Positions 35,646 through 46,796 of a DNA stretch of 64,000 bases are shown one piece after another. Location: contig NZ_VIKA01000005.1 in the NCBI RefSeq assembly GCF_006704265.1, positions 1 to 64,000 on the forward strand, given 5' to 3'. Each line of letters begins with the position of its first letter. Position 1 is the stretch's first letter. Origin of the DNA: Elioraea sp. Yellowstone. Its GTDB lineage: Bacteria > Pseudomonadota > Alphaproteobacteria > Acetobacterales > Acetobacteraceae. The notes beneath the pieces were generated by a model, which had not been told where the DNA came from, made no database searches, and saw nothing but the letters and a program-made list of their open reading frames with translations. A program made the translations under genes and the position numbers.

Positions 35646-35773
35646 GGGGGACCACGCTGGTCCCCCCTGCACAGGGCGTCGCTCCCGCTGGTTGGGACTG
35701 GGGCCCCGACCAACGGGAGGGGCCCTCTCATGGGATTGGGGGTGGGGGGACAAGGGCCAAGGGCCCTTGGCCC
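35646..35773. terminator. Cluster of three GC-rich inverted repeats between convergent genes
   Basis: (1) GGGGGACCA-CGC-TGGTCCCCC, 35646-35666, a perfect 9-bp stem 1 bp after the amidase stop codon. (2) CTCCCG at 35682-35687 pairs with CGGGAG at 35714-35719 and TGGT with ACCA inside it. (3) GGCCAAGGGCCCTTGGCC, 35755-35772, an 18-bp perfect palindrome 11 bp before the CoxM stop. They lie in the 139-bp gap between the amidase and coxM-like genes and probably terminate both transcripts. Confidence 0.6.
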
Positions 35774-35783
35774 CCGTCACGTC

Positions 35784-36581
35784 CTATCCCGCCTTCGCGA
35801 CCGCGCGCTTCGCCATCACGCCCACGAGATGCGCGCGGTACTCCTTGCTGGCATGGATGTCCCCGTTCAGCCCCTCCTGGTCGGTCCCTACACCCTCCAG
35901 CGCGTCCGGCGACCAGTTCCGCGCCAGCGCCTCCTCCATCGCATGATGGCGGAACACGCCGTTCGCGCCCGCGCCGGTGATCGCGACACGCACCCCCGCC
36001 GGCCCCTTGGCGACGAACACCCCCACCATGGCGTAGCGCGAGGCCGGATTGGGAAACTTCACATAGGCGGCCTTCTCGGGGATCGGGAACTCGACCGCGG
36101 TGACGATCTCGTCCGCGGCCAGGGCGGTCGAGAACATGCCGGTGAAGAAATCGTCCGCGGCGATCCTGCGCGTGTTGGTGTGCACGGTCGCCCCGAGCGC
36201 CAGCACTGCCGCCGGATAGTCGGCGGCCGGGTCGTGGTTGGCGATCGAGCCGCCGAGCGTGCCGCGGTTGCGCACCTGCGCATCGCCGATATGCGCGGCC
36301 ATCTCGGCGAGCGCCGGGATCGCCTTCCTCACCTCGGCCGAGGAGGCGACGGCCGCGTGCGTGGTCATCGCCTTGATCGTGACAGCGCTGGCCGAGACCG
36401 AGATGCCGACGAGATCCTGGATACCCGAAAGATCGATGATCGCCGAGGGCCTGGCGAGCCGCTGCTTCAGCGTCGGGATCAGCGTCATCCCGCCCGACAT
36501 CACCTTGGCGTCGGGATCGGCCGCGAGCAGCTTCACCGCGTCGGCGACCGAGGATGGGCGGTGATAGGCGAAATCGTACAT
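35784..36581 (-). CDS. CoxM-type FAD-binding subunit of a molybdenum hydroxylase
   Basis: A 265-residue FAD subunit of the xanthine dehydrogenase/CO dehydrogenase class. KVMSGGMTLIPTLKQRLARP and HIGDAQVRNRGTLGGSIANH followed by DPAADYPAAV are the two FAD-binding segments. It carries electrons from the Fe-S subunit to the membrane quinone pool or another acceptor. It is the last gene of the 17-gene minus-strand run, 13 bp after coxL. Confidence 0.94.
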   Translation of the reverse strand: MYDFAYHRPSSVADAVKLLAADPDAKVMSGGMTLIPTLKQRLARPSAIIDLSGIQDLVGISVSASAVTIKAMTTHAAVASSAEVRKAIPALAEMAAHIGDAQVRNRGTLGGSIANHDPAADYPAAVLALGATVHTNTRRIAADDFFTGMFSTALAADEIVTAVEFPIPEKAAYVKFPNPASRYAMVGVFVAKGPAGVRVAITGAGANGVFRHHAMEEALARNWSPDALEGVGTDQEGLNGDIHASKEYRAHLVGVMAKRAVAKAG

Positions 36582-36594
36582 CGGTCCTCTCCCC

Positions 36595-38976
36595 TCACTC
36601 GGCCGCCATGCGGGGCCGATTGGCGTTGATGATCTGCCAGAGCCTGTGCGGTGTCGCCGGCATGTCGAGGTGGCGCACGCCGTAGTCCTTCAGCGCATCG
36701 ACCACCGCGCCGATCACCGCCGGAGGCGAGCCGATCGCGCCCACCTCGCCGCAGCCCTTGACGCCGAGCGGATTGTGGGTGCAGAGCGTGATCGCGGTGC
36801 CGACCGTGATGTTCGGCAGGTCGTCGGCGCGCGGCATGGTGTAGTCCATCATGCTGCCCGAGAGCAGCTGGCCGTCGGCATCGTAGACGCAGGTCTCGAG
36901 CAGCGCCTGGCCGATCCCCTGCGCGACACCGCCCTGGATCTGCCCCTCGACGATCATCGGGTTGATCACGCGGCCGACATCGTCCACGGCGGTGAAGTTC
37001 ACGACCTCGACCACACCGGTATCGGGATCGATCTCCACCTCGCAGATGTGGCAGCCGCCCGGATAGGTGAAGTTCTTCGGATCGTAGAACGCCGTCTCCT
37101 CCAGACCGGGCTCAAGCTCCTCGATCGGGTAGTTGTGCGGCACGTAGGCCGCGAGGCTCACTTCAGCGAGCGTCTTGGCGCGGTCGGTGCCGGCGACCTG
37201 GAACTTGCCGTCCTTGAACTCAATGTCGTCGGCAGAGGCTTCCAGCAGATGAGCCGCGATGCGCTTGCCCTTGGCGATGATCTTCTCGGCCGCCTTCACC
37301 ATCGCCGACCCGCCCACCGCGATCGAGCGGGACCCGTAGGTTCCCATGCCGAACGGGATCCGGGCGGTGTCGCCGTGCACGATCTCGACCTGGCTCATCG
37401 GCACGCCGAACTGGTCGGCGATGAGCTGGGCGAAGGTGGTCTCGTGGCCCTGGCCGTGACTGTGCGTGCCGGTGAACACGGTGATGCTGCCGGTCGGATT
37501 GACGCGGATGTTCGCGACCTCGTAGAGCCCCGCACGTGCACCGAGCGAGCCCACCACCGCCGAGGGCGCGATGCCGCACGCCTCGATATAGGTCGAGATG
37601 CCGATCCCCCGCAGCTTGCCGCGCCTCTTGGCCTCCGCCCGGCGCGCCTCGAACCCGGCCCAGTCGGCGGCCTTCAGGCAGGCGTCCAGGGTCGCGGTGT
37701 AGTCGCCGCTGTCGTACTGCAGCGCGACCGGGGTCTGGTAGGGGAAGGCGCTCGCGGGGATGAAGTTGCGGCGGCGGATCTCAACCCGGTCCATGCCCAT
37801 CTCGAGGGCACAGATGTCGACCAGGCGCTCGAGCAGGAAGGTGGCCTCCGGCCGCCCCGCGCCGCGATACGCATCCACCGGCACCGAGTTGGTGAACACC
37901 GCCTTCACCTCGGCGTAGATCGCGGGCGTCGTGTACACGCCGGCCAGCAGCGTGGCGTAGAGATAGGTCGGCACGCAGGGCGCGAAGGTGGAGAGATAGG
38001 CGCCCATGTTGGCCTGGGTGCGCACGCGCAGGGCCAGGAACCTGCCGTCCCGGTCCAGCGCCATCTCGGCGACCGTGACGTGATCGCGCCCATGCGCGTC
38101 CGACATGAAGCTCTCGGCGCGGTCGGCCGTCCACTTCACCGGGCGCTTCAGCTTGCCCGCGGCCCAGGTGACGATCGCCTCCTCAGCGTAATGATAGATC
38201 TTGGAGCCGAACCCTCCGCCGACATCCGGGGCGACCACGCGGAGCTTGTGCTCCGGGATGTGCAGCACGAAGGCGCCCATCAGCAGGCGGATCACGTGCG
38301 GGTTCTGGCTCGTGGTGTAGAGCGTGTACTCGCCCGACATCGGGTCGAACTCGCCGACCGCGGCGCGCGGCTCCATCGCGTTCGGGATCAGGCGGTTGTT
38401 GACGAGTTCGAGCCTCGCCACCTTGTGCGCCTTGGCGAAGGCGGCATCGACGGCGTCCTTGTCGCCGAGATGCCAGTCGTAGCAGATATTGCCGGCGACC
38501 CCGTCATGCACCAGCGGTGCACCCGGCTTCTGTGCCGCCTCGAGCGTCGGCACGGCGGGCAGCACCTCGTAGTCGACGCTGATGAGTTCGGCGGCGTCGC
38601 GCGCGCGGCTCCTGGTCTCGGCGATCACCACGGCGACCGGATCGCCGACATGGCGCACCTTGCCGACCGCCAGCACCGGGTGCGGCGGCTCGGCCATCGG
38701 CGTGCCGTCCTTGTTCTTCACCTGCCAGCCGCAGGGCAGGCCGCCGACGCCGTCCGCCGCCATCTCATCGCCGGTGAACACCGCGGCGACGCCCGGCGCT
38801 GCCTTGGCTGCCGCCGTATCGATGCCCCTGATCCGTGCGTGCGCGTGCGGGCTGCGCAGGATCACCGCGTAGAGCTGGCCTGGGCGGTTGATGTCGTCGG
38901 TGTATGTGCCCCGCCCGGAGACGAACCGCAGATCCTCGCGCCGCCTCACGCTTGCGCCGATGCCCTCGAACCCCAT
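36595..38976 (-). CDS. CoxL-type molybdopterin subunit, form II (not a true CO dehydrogenase)
   Basis: A 793-residue catalytic subunit of the xanthine oxidase family. [14 protein letters not shown] (around residue 370) is the form II active-site loop; true form I CO dehydrogenase has AYxCSFR with the Cu-binding Cys, which is absent here. [17 protein letters not shown] (around residue 742) supplies the catalytic Glu. [16 protein letters not shown] and [15 protein letters not shown] are molybdopterin-binding regions. It presumably hydroxylates an aldehyde, N-heterocycle or similar carbon; form II substrates are mostly unknown. The position downstream of the peptide-type ABC transporter and the aldehyde dehydrogenase suggests its substrate comes from the imported compound. 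Confidence 0.94.
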   Translation of the reverse strand: MGFEGIGASVRRREDLRFVSGRGTYTDDINRPGQLYAVILRSPHAHARIRGIDTAAAKAAPGVAAVFTGDEMAADGVGGLPCGWQVKNKDGTPMAEPPHPVLAVGKVRHVGDPVAVVIAETRSRARDAAELISVDYEVLPAVPTLEAAQKPGAPLVHDGVAGNICYDWHLGDKDAVDAAFAKAHKVARLELVNNRLIPNAMEPRAAVGEFDPMSGEYTLYTTSQNPHVIRLLMGAFVLHIPEHKLRVVAPDVGGGFGSKIYHYAEEAIVTWAAGKLKRPVKWTADRAESFMSDAHGRDHVTVAEMALDRDGRFLALRVRTQANMGAYLSTFAPCVPTYLYATLLAGVYTTPAIYAEVKAVFTNSVPVDAYRGAGRPEATFLLERLVDICALEMGMDRVEIRRRNFIPASAFPYQTPVALQYDSGDYTATLDACLKAADWAGFEARRAEAKRRGKLRGIGISTYIEACGIAPSAVVGSLGARAGLYEVANIRVNPTGSITVFTGTHSHGQGHETTFAQLIADQFGVPMSQVEIVHGDTARIPFGMGTYGSRSIAVGGSAMVKAAEKIIAKGKRIAAHLLEASADDIEFKDGKFQVAGTDRAKTLAEVSLAAYVPHNYPIEELEPGLEETAFYDPKNFTYPGGCHICEVEIDPDTGVVEVVNFTAVDDVGRVINPMIVEGQIQGGVAQGIGQALLETCVYDADGQLLSGSMMDYTMPRADDLPNITVGTAITLCTHNPLGVKGCGEVGAIGSPPAVIGAVVDALKDYGVRHLDMPATPHRLWQIINANRPRMAAE

Positions 38977-39067
38977 CTGAACGCTCCTGTCGTCCCTGTC
39001 GCGTCGCTGCCTCGAGCGCCGCCTTCCGTCGGTTCTTGGCGCGCCTCCGGGCGCGCGGGCGCGCGAT

Positions 39068-39571
<504 letters not shown>

Positions 39572-39663
39572 CCGACGTCTCCCCTCTGTCGCGAAAGAGC
39601 CCGCGCGGCTGCACGGGCCCGGTCCGTTCCTGCCGCAAGTCTCGCCAGCCGCACGGCCCGCCG

Positions 39664-40685
<1,022 letters not shown>

Positions 40686-40689
<4 letters not shown>

Positions 40690-41684
40690 GCGGCGATCGC
40701 CTCGCGCGGTGCGTGATGGCAGGCGACGAGATGCCCGGGAGCCTTCGCCTCGACCGCCGGCGCGACCTTGCGGCAGAGTTCGGTGACGTTCGGGCAGCGG
40801 CTGGCGAAGGCGCAGCCCTCGATCGGTCTCTTCAGGTTCGGCACCATCCCGGGGATCTCCGAGAGCCGGGTGCGTCCCCTCCCCTCGAGCGATGAGCCGA
40901 GCTTCGGCACCGCGCCGAGCAGGCCCTGGGTGTAGGGGTGGCGCGGGGTGGCGAACAGGTCGCGCGCCCGCGCCTCCTCGACCTTGCGCCCGGCATACAT
41001 CACGACGATCCGCTCGGCCATCTCGGCGACCACGCCGAGATCGTGCGTGATCAGCAGGATCGCCGCCCCCACCTTCTTCTTGAGCTCGAGCATCAGGTCG
41101 AGGATCTGCGCCTGGATCGTCACGTCGAGCGCCGTGGTCGGCTCGTCGGCGATCAGGAGCTGCGGGTTGCAGGCGAGCGCCATCGCGATCATCACGCGCT
41201 GGCGCATCCCGCCCGAGAGCTGGTGCGGATACTCCTTCACGCGCCGGCGCGCCTCGGGGATGTGCACGAGCTCGAGCATCTCGATCGCGCGCGCCTCGGC
41301 CGCCTTGTCGTCCATCCCCTGGTGCAGCTTCAGGGTCTCGCCGATCTGCCGCCCGACGGTCAGCACCGGATTGAGCGACGTCATCGGCTCCTGGAAGATC
41401 ATGCTGATCTCGTTGCCGCGGATCGCGCGCATCTCCTTCTCGGTCAGCTTCAGGAGGTCGCGGTCCTTGAAGCGGACCGAGCCGGTGATCTTCCCCGGCG
41501 GCTCCTGGATAAGCCGCATGATCGACATCGAGGTGACCGACTTACCGCAGCCGGACTCGCCGACCACCGCGAGGGTCTCGCCGGCATCGATGTGGAAGGA
41601 GACGCCATCGACCGCCCGCACCGTCCCGTCGACGGTGCGGAAATGGGTGCGCAGGTCCTCGATCTCGAGCAGACGCTCGGCCAT
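40686..41684 (-). CDS. Peptide/opine-type ABC transporter ATPase, DppD type
   Basis: A 332-residue ATPase. [16 protein letters not shown] (Walker A), [15 protein letters not shown] (signature), [16 protein letters not shown] (Walker B) and C-terminal [15 protein letters not shown] are typical of DppD/OppD. ATG 41684 begins [15 protein letters not shown]. The two different ATPases power the single DppBC channel for all seven upstream receptors. Confidence 0.95.
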
Positions 41685-41696
41685 CGCCTTCTCCCC

Positions 41697-42596
41697 TCAG
41701 ATGCGCTTCGCGAGGCGCGGGTCGAGCGCGTCGCGCAGCCCGTCGCCAAGCAGGTTCACCGCCAGCACGGTGAGCGACAGGAACAGCGCCGGGAAGAACA
41801 CGATGTAGGGCGCCACCTGCCAGAGCGCCCGCCCCTCGGCCATGATGTTGCCCCAGGACGGGATGATCGGCGGCGTGCCGGCGCCGATGAAGGACAGGAT
41901 CGCCTCGATGATCATGGCCGAGGCGCAGATATAGGTCGCCTGCACGGTCAGCGGTGCCAGCGTGTTCGGCAGGATGTGGCGCAGGATGATGCGCGGGGTC
42001 GTCGTGCCGGCGGCGATCGCCGCCTCGACGAAGGGCTGCTCGCGCAAGGACAGCACCACGCTGCGCACCAGCCGCGAGACGCGCGGGATCTCGGCGATCG
42101 TGATGGCGATGATCACGTTCTGCACCGAACCGCGCGTGGCCGCCATCAGCGCGATCGCGAGCAGGATGGGCGGGATCGACATCAGTCCGTCCATGATGCG
42201 CATGATCACGCCGTCGGCCATCCGGATGAAGCCCGACACCAGCCCGACCACCAGGCCGAGGAGCGAGGACAGGACCGCCACCGCGAAGCCGACGATCAGC
42301 GAGACGCGCGTGCCGTAGATCACGCGCGTATAGACGTCGCGGCCGAGCATGTCGGTGCCGAACCAGTACTCCGCCGAGGGATGGCGCACCCGCCGCGCCG
42401 GTGCGAGCGCCTGCGGGTCGACCGAGGAGAGCAGCGGCGCGGTGATCGCGATCACGATCATCGTGACGAGCAGCGCCCCGCCGAGCACGATCGAGGGGTG
42501 GCGGCGGATGAAGGTGCGGATGCGCCCGCGCGGCGTCTCGGGCGCGAAGATCTCGACCTGGGCGGGCGCGGCCGCGATGGCGGTGTCGGGACTCAA
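41697..42596 (-). CDS. Peptide/opine-type ABC transporter permease, DppC type
   Basis: A 299-residue permease with about six membrane segments and the OppC/DppC N-terminal extension. LGGALLVTMIVIAITAPLLS is TM1, YWFGTDMLGRDVYTRVIYGT is the conserved family segment, and FVEAAIAAGTTTPRIILRHI is the EAA loop. The start overlaps the dppB stop by 4 bp. Confidence 0.95.
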   Translation of the reverse strand: MSPDTAIAAAPAQVEIFAPETPRGRIRTFIRRHPSIVLGGALLVTMIVIAITAPLLSSVDPQALAPARRVRHPSAEYWFGTDMLGRDVYTRVIYGTRVSLIVGFAVAVLSSLLGLVVGLVSGFIRMADGVIMRIMDGLMSIPPILLAIALMAATRGSVQNVIIAITIAEIPRVSRLVRSVVLSLREQPFVEAAIAAGTTTPRIILRHILPNTLAPLTVQATYICASAMIIEAILSFIGAGTPPIIPSWGNIMAEGRALWQVAPYIVFFPALFLSLTVLAVNLLGDGLRDALDPRLAKRI

Positions 42597-43534
42597 TAGC
42601 GGATCCTCGGGTCGAACACGGTGTAGAGCAGGTCGATCAGCAGGTTCACCAGCACATAGACGAAGCTGAACAGCAGCACGACCCCCTGGATCACCGGATA
42701 GTCGCGCCGCAGGATCGCATCGACCGTCAGGCGGCCGAGGCCCGGGATGGCGAACACGCTCTCGGTCACGACCGCGCCGCCGATCAGGAGCGCGATGCCG
42801 ATGCCGACCACCGTGCTGATCGGCACCGCGGCGTTCTTCAGGGCGTGCAGGAACAGGACGTCGCGCGTGCCCAGCCCCTTCGCCTTGGCCGTGCGGATGT
42901 AGTCCTGCGCCAGCACCTCGAGCATCGTCGCGCGCGTGATGCGCGCGATCAGCGCGATGTAGACCGAGCCGAGGGCGATCGAGGGCAGCACGAGGTTCTC
43001 AACGAAGGGACCGAAACCCTGCGCGATCGGCGTGTAGCCCTGCACCGGCAGCCAGTCGAGTTCGAGCGCGAAGATGTAGGCGAGCAGGTAGCCGACCACG
43101 AAGACCGGAACCGAGAAGCCGAACACGGCGAAGATCATCACCCCGCGGTCGATCCAGCTTCCCGCCTTCCAGGCCGCGATCACGCCGAGCGGCACGGCGA
43201 TGGCGACGGACAGCACGATGGTGAAGACCATCAGCGCGACTGTCGGCTCGATGCGCTGGGCGATCATGTGGCTGACCGGCAGGTTGGTGAAGATCGAGGT
43301 GCCGAGGTCGAAATGCAGGAGCCGCCAGAGGAACTCGGCGAACTGCACGAAGAAGGGCCGGTCGAGGCCGAGCGCGGCGCGGATGCGCTCGACATCCTCG
43401 GGGGTCGCCTGATCGCCTGCGATCACCGCCGCCGGATCCCCCGGCGAGAGGATCAGCATGGAGAACACGACGAAGGCGACCACCAGCATCACCGGAATGG
43501 TGGAGAGGATCCGCCGCGCGACATAGGCCAGCAT
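42593..43534 (-). CDS. Peptide/opine-type ABC transporter permease, DppB type
   Basis: A 313-residue permease, about six membrane helices. MLAYVARRILSTIPVMLVVA and LSPGDPAAVIAGDQATPEDV are the standard DppB opening; QDYIRTAKAKGLGTRDVLF is the EAA loop. It lies 24 bp after the last of seven tandem receptor genes and forms the translocation channel with DppC. Confidence 0.95.
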   Translation of the reverse strand: MLAYVARRILSTIPVMLVVAFVVFSMLILSPGDPAAVIAGDQATPEDVERIRAALGLDRPFFVQFAEFLWRLLHFDLGTSIFTNLPVSHMIAQRIEPTVALMVFTIVLSVAIAVPLGVIAAWKAGSWIDRGVMIFAVFGFSVPVFVVGYLLAYIFALELDWLPVQGYTPIAQGFGPFVENLVLPSIALGSVYIALIARITRATMLEVLAQDYIRTAKAKGLGTRDVLFLHALKNAAVPISTVVGIGIALLIGGAVVTESVFAIPGLGRLTVDAILRRDYPVIQGVVLLFSFVYVLVNLLIDLLYTVFDPRIRY

Positions 43535-43558
43535 CGTTGATCGAGAGCTCCCCGCCCC

Positions 43559-45154
43559 TTATGCCTTCGTGACACCCCAGAACAGCGGCAGCGGCGCCCT
43601 GACGATCCCGCCGACCGTCCGGCGCCATGCCTGATAGGCCATGAACAGTCCCGTCGGTACCCAGGTCATGAACGCCATCGAGGCCCGGTTCAGCGCCGCG
43701 ACCGCCGCCTTCTCCTCGGCCGGCGTGGTCGCCGCGAACCAGACCCCGCGCAGCCGCTCGATCTCCGGATCGCTCGGCCAGCCGAACCAGGCGTCATCCC
43801 CGTTGGTCCGGATCGCGGTGTAGCCCGCCGGGCTCGCGCAGTCCACGCCGGCGTGCCAGGTGTGGAAGATGTTCCATCCCCCCTCGGCGGGTGGAGCCTT
43901 GACCGCGCGCCGGCGCGCCACCGTGCCCCAGTCAGTCGCGACGTAGTCCACCACGCAGCCGAGCTGCCGCAGCAGCCGGTGCGTCACCTGCCCCATCGCC
44001 TTCAGCGGCCCGACATCCTCGGCCACCAGCAGCGTGATCGGCCGTCCATCGTAGCCGCTCTGCGCGAGCAGGGCGCGGGCCCCCTCGAGGTCGCGCGGAC
44101 CGGAGAGGATCTCGCCCCCCGCATCGGAATAGAGCGGCGTGTCCGGGGTGAAGAAGGACGGCGCCCGGCGCCACAGCACGTCGTCGTCGCCGACCACGGC
44201 GCGCATGTAGTCGGCCTGGTCCACCACCATCGCGACCGCGCGGCGGGCGCGCACGTCGTTGAACGGCGGATGAAGGTGGTTGAAGCGCAGGCTGCCGATA
44301 TTGCCCATCGGGTCGGCGATGTCGATCGCGATCTGCCGGTCCCGCCGCAGCACCGGCGCATGATCGGGCGCGACCTGCTCCCACCAGTCGATCTCGCCCG
44401 CTTGCAGGGCGGCGACCGCCGCGGCAGGGTCCGTGCGGACGATCCACTCGATGCGGTCGACGGCGATGCGCTTCCCGCCCGCGGTCCAGTCGGGCGGCTC
44501 GTCGCGCGGCTGGTAGCCGTCGAACCGCTCGAACAGCGCGCGCGCGGCGGGATCCCATTCGTCCTTGCGGAACCGCATCGGGCCGGAGCCGACCGCCTCG
44601 TCGATCTGCACGAAGGGATCGGTGCGCGCGATCCGCTCGGGCATGATGAAGGCGCAGGGCGCGCCGATCGAGCCGAGCGCCAGCAGGAGCCGCGGGAACG
44701 GGGCGGCAAGCACGAGCCGGATCGTGCGGTCGTCCGGCGCGCTGAGCTCCGTGCGCAGCGCGCGGATCGACTGCCCCATCGGGTCGCGCACCATCCAGCG
44801 CTCCAGGCTCGCGACCACGTCCGTGCCGCGTACCGGCTCGCCATCGTGGAACCTGAGCCCGGGCCGGAGCCGGATCGTCCAGACGCGGCCGTCGTCCGAC
44901 CGCTCGTGCCCCTCGGCCATCTGGGGCTTCGGCTCGAGCCTGCTGTCGATGCCGTAGAGCGTGTCCCAGACCAGCATCGCCGCATTGCGCACGACATACT
45001 GCGTGCCCCAGATCGGGTCGAGATTCGCAAGCGGCGCGTGGGGGATGAAGCGGAGCGTGCGCGCGTCCGCCTGCGCGCGGACTGCGGGCGCGGCGAGCGC
45101 GCCCGCGGCCAGCGCCGCCGCGCCGAGCCCGACGGCGCCGCGCCGTCCGATCAT
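43559..45154 (-). CDS. ABC family-5 substrate-binding protein, tandem copy 1 (nearest the permease)
   Basis: A 531-residue periplasmic peptide/opine/nickel-type (SBP_bac_5) receptor. The N-terminus MIGRRGAVGLGAAALAAGAL has a twin-arginine pattern ending APAVRAQ. NLDPIWGTQYVVRNAAMLVW is the mature start, and RPGLRFHDGEPVRGTDVV the family motif. The hinge/pocket segment is AGVDCASPAGYTAIRTNG, then AWFGWPSD. It is most like copy 3: both share the LDPIWGTQYVVRNAA start and the GPLKAMG/APLKAMG region. Its stop is 24 bp before dppB, so it is in the same transcript. The ligand is unknown. Confidence 0.93.
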   Translation of the reverse strand: MIGRRGAVGLGAAALAAGALAAPAVRAQADARTLRFIPHAPLANLDPIWGTQYVVRNAAMLVWDTLYGIDSRLEPKPQMAEGHERSDDGRVWTIRLRPGLRFHDGEPVRGTDVVASLERWMVRDPMGQSIRALRTELSAPDDRTIRLVLAAPFPRLLLALGSIGAPCAFIMPERIARTDPFVQIDEAVGSGPMRFRKDEWDPAARALFERFDGYQPRDEPPDWTAGGKRIAVDRIEWIVRTDPAAAVAALQAGEIDWWEQVAPDHAPVLRRDRQIAIDIADPMGNIGSLRFNHLHPPFNDVRARRAVAMVVDQADYMRAVVGDDDVLWRRAPSFFTPDTPLYSDAGGEILSGPRDLEGARALLAQSGYDGRPITLLVAEDVGPLKAMGQVTHRLLRQLGCVVDYVATDWGTVARRRAVKAPPAEGGWNIFHTWHAGVDCASPAGYTAIRTNGDDAWFGWPSDPEIERLRGVWFAATTPAEEKAAVAALNRASMAFMTWVPTGLFMAYQAWRRTVGGIVRAPLPLFWGVTKA

Positions 45155-45187
45155 CAGGTTGCGATCGCGCTCCGTCCTGCCCTCCCC

Positions 45188-46768
45188 TCAGGCCGATTTG
45201 CCCATGTTGTAGAACAGCACCACGGGGCTCCTCAGCACGCCGGTGACGTTGCTGCGCCAGGCCGAGGGCGAGAGGAAGTGGCCGAGCGGCACATGCGGCA
45301 CGACCTGGAAGGCCTCGACCTGGATCGCGGTGGCGATCCGCTTCTGCTCGGCGAGGTTCGGTGCGTCGAACCACTGCTCGCGCAGCGCCTCGATCTTCTC
45401 GCTGGTCGGCCAGCCGAACCAGGCGTTCGGGCCGTTGGTGCGCATCCCGACCGCGGCCGCCGGATCCATCCAGTCGGGCCCCGCCCAGGTGGTGTGGAAG
45501 ACGTTCCAGCCGCCGCGCTCGATCGGCTCGCGGCTGGCGCGCCGCTGCACCACCGTGCCCCAGTCGGCGGCGACGAAATCGAGGTTCATGCCGAGGCGGC
45601 GCAGCAGATCGGCAGTGACCAGGCTCTGCGCCGCGATCGTGGGGAAGTCGCTCGCATGCAATTGGACGACCCGCTCGCCCCTGTAGCCCGCCTTCGCCAG
45701 CGCCTCCTTGGCCCTCTCGACGCTGCGCACCTTCAGCGCGTCCGCGCCCGCCTCGGTGTGCATCGGTCCGCCGAGCGTCCAGTAGCTGTAGGAGGCGTTG
45801 AACATCTCCGGATGGTCGCCGACCACCGCCTTGAGGTAGTCCTCCTGGTTGATCGCGAGCAGCAGGGCGCGGCGGATCTCGGGGTTGTCGAAGGGCGGAT
45901 GCAGGTGGTTCAGCCGCAGCATTCCGACGGTGCCGATCGTGTCGCGGTTCTCGACGATGATGTTGCGGTTGCGACGCAGCACGGGCAGGAGGTCGTGCAG
46001 CGGGATCTCCCAGAAATCCACCTCGCCAGACTGCAGCGCCGCGCCTGCGGTCGCGGGGTCGGAGATGATGTGCCACTCCATCCGCTCAGCATTGGCGCGC
46101 TTGGCGCCGGAGGTCCATTCCGGCTCCTCCCGGCGCGGCACGTAGCCTTCGAACCTCGCATAGGCGGCACGCGAGCCCGGCACCCACTCGTCGCGCAGGA
46201 AGCGGTAGGGACCGCTGCCGATCCATGACGTGATCTGCTGGTCGGCGCTGGTGCTCGCGACACTCTCCGGCATCACGAAGCAGGGACTGGCATTGGGCTT
46301 CGCGAGCGCGGCGAGCAGATGCGAGAAGGGCCGCTTCAGCCTGATGCGGAAGCGCCTGTCGTCAAGCGCCTCGATGCTGTCGTGGCGCTTGGCGACCTCC
46401 TGGCCGAACCCGTCGCGCGCCCACCAGCGCCTGATGCTGGCCACGCAGTCGCGCGCCAGCACCGGCTCGCCGTTGTGGAAGCGCTGGCCTTCACGCAGCG
46501 TGAAGATGTAGGTCCTGCCGTCATCCTCGATCTGCCAGCCGTCGGCGAGCTGCGGCTTGACCTGGAAGTTCGCGTCCACGCCGAGGATCGTGTCGTAGAC
46601 GAGATAGCTGTGCGTGCGCGTGATCGTCGCGGTCGTCCAGACGGGGTCGAGGCTGGTGAGGTTCGCCTGCGGCACGATCCGCAGAGTGCGGGTGGCGGTG
46701 GCCTGGCCGTGCACCCGCGGTGCCGCGAATGTCGCCGCCGCCGTGGCGATGAATGTCCTGCGCCGCAT
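45188..46768 (-). CDS. ABC family-5 substrate-binding protein, tandem copy 2
   Basis: A 526-residue receptor. The signal MRRRTFIATAAATFAAPRVH carries RRTFI, a good twin-arginine motif. The mature start is LTSLDPVWTTATITRTHSYLVYDTIL. The pocket segment reads AGPDWMDPAAAVGMRTNG then AWFGWPTS; the Asp-Trp-Met there is unique among the seven. ATG 46768 lies 5 bases after GGGGAGG; an ATG 18 bp upstream is the alternative. The sequence is intermediate between the copy 1/3 and copy 4-7 subgroups. It sits 33 bp before copy 1. Confidence 0.93.
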   Translation of the reverse strand: MRRRTFIATAAATFAAPRVHGQATATRTLRIVPQANLTSLDPVWTTATITRTHSYLVYDTILGVDANFQVKPQLADGWQIEDDGRTYIFTLREGQRFHNGEPVLARDCVASIRRWWARDGFGQEVAKRHDSIEALDDRRFRIRLKRPFSHLLAALAKPNASPCFVMPESVASTSADQQITSWIGSGPYRFLRDEWVPGSRAAYARFEGYVPRREEPEWTSGAKRANAERMEWHIISDPATAGAALQSGEVDFWEIPLHDLLPVLRRNRNIIVENRDTIGTVGMLRLNHLHPPFDNPEIRRALLLAINQEDYLKAVVGDHPEMFNASYSYWTLGGPMHTEAGADALKVRSVERAKEALAKAGYRGERVVQLHASDFPTIAAQSLVTADLLRRLGMNLDFVAADWGTVVQRRASREPIERGGWNVFHTTWAGPDWMDPAAAVGMRTNGPNAWFGWPTSEKIEALREQWFDAPNLAEQKRIATAIQVEAFQVVPHVPLGHFLSPSAWRSNVTGVLRSPVVLFYNMGKSA

Positions 46769-46796
46769 GCGAACCTCCCCGTCCACGCCCGTCCTG

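Noticed and set aside
36595-38976. Calling the CoxL protein aerobic CO dehydrogenase
   Set aside because: The active-site loop is AYRGAGR, not AYxCSFR, so the Cu-binding Cys of true CO dehydrogenase is missing.
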